DNA of 42,106 nt, from contig JAHDGY010000017.1 in NCBI GenBank assembly GCA_020631555.1, forward strand, positions 1-42,106, read 5' to 3'. Under the pieces are notes generated by a model. That model saw only the letters and a program-made list of their open reading frames with translations, ran no database searches and had not been told where the DNA came from. Positions within the stretch are counted from its first letter, which is position 1, and every line of letters starts with the position of its first letter. Below are positions 41,918 to 42,106 of the stretch, piece after piece. The translations under genes were made by a program, and so were the position numbers. The stretch is from Flavobacteriales bacterium (GTDB lineage: Bacteria; Bacteroidota; Bacteroidia; Flavobacteriales_D; Parvicellaceae).

Positions 41918-42106
41918 ATAAACAACCTTCTGAAATCTACTTCTTAATTCAAGCACTAATTTAAACTTTGCGCAATATCGGCGCGATTTGTACGGTAGTT
42001 GAAAATATTAATCGAGACCTTTGCACATAAAGTAGTTTGAGATTGTTGATTTTAAGTTCTGTTGTTGGTTGATTTTTCATTCTATTCATTCTTTATATTG
42101 TTGCTG
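41918..42106. other. Window end, no gene seen
   Basis: 189 bases with no ORF of note and no clear terminator. A GACCTTTGCA at 42016 resembles a -7 element (first base off) and could drive a gene beyond the window. Confidence 0.4.

Overview
This window reads as a chromosomal segment of a free-living member of the Bacteroidota, most likely order Flavobacteriales (Crocinitomicaceae/Cryomorphaceae-like; the family is a guess). Several independent signs support this. Four secreted proteins carry type IX secretion (T9SS) C-terminal sorting domains, one of type B and three of type A. About ten genes have the Bacteroidota -7 promoter element TAnnTTTG a short way upstream. Most signal peptides place Gln directly after the cleavage site. 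Gene orders such as cdsA-ftsH-rsfS next to birA-pyrE-NUDIX are familiar from that group. Base composition is AT-rich and even throughout. I see no phage, plasmid, IS, CRISPR, tRNA or rRNA.

Layout. At 0.1-4.4 kb there is a very large PKD-repeat adhesin-like T9SS type B protein and a small secreted Cys/Lys-rich protein, both on the minus strand. From 4.6 to 8.5 kb lies a minus-strand operon rsfS-ftsH-cdsA-psd (ribosome silencing, membrane proteolysis, phospholipid synthesis). From 8.6 to 13.6 kb genes are packed with overlapping ends: birA, a START-like protein, pyrE, a NUDIX hydrolase whose start codon overlaps that of pyrE, dxs and rnc. acpP-fabF follow (14.0-15.5 kb). On the plus strand come purN-marC, rnhA and an ALDH8-type semialdehyde dehydrogenase; then tadA (minus), aspS, a MORN/YwqK-like protein, a lipoprotein glutaminyl cyclase (M28 fold), polA, and two unknown exported proteins. 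A threonine dehydrogenase (minus) is followed by three tandem paralogous T9SS cargo genes (29.2-33.6 kb), each with its own terminator. A plus-strand operon TPR-DUF4286-rsmA-S66 peptidase spans 34.0-38.0 kb. Two paralogous redoxins, an RluB-type pseudouridine synthase with an SCO protein, and a RidA-type probable 2-aminomuconate deaminase complete the window.

How the genes fit together. Most of the content is housekeeping: lipids (acpP, fabF, cdsA, psd, birA), isoprenoids (dxs), nucleotides (pyrE, purN), RNA maturation (rnc, rsmA, tadA, rluB-like), replication/repair (polA, rnhA) and translation (aspS, rsfS). The accessory interest lies in the exported proteins. Three tandem cargo paralogs belong to a family I do not recognise. 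A Cys-rich small protein may bind metal. The glutaminyl cyclase lies in the same window as eight predicted substrates with N-terminal Gln. The ALDH8 enzyme and the RidA-type deaminase would act consecutively in 3-hydroxyanthranilate/kynurenine degradation. Nothing here is a clear-cut new defence or mobile system.
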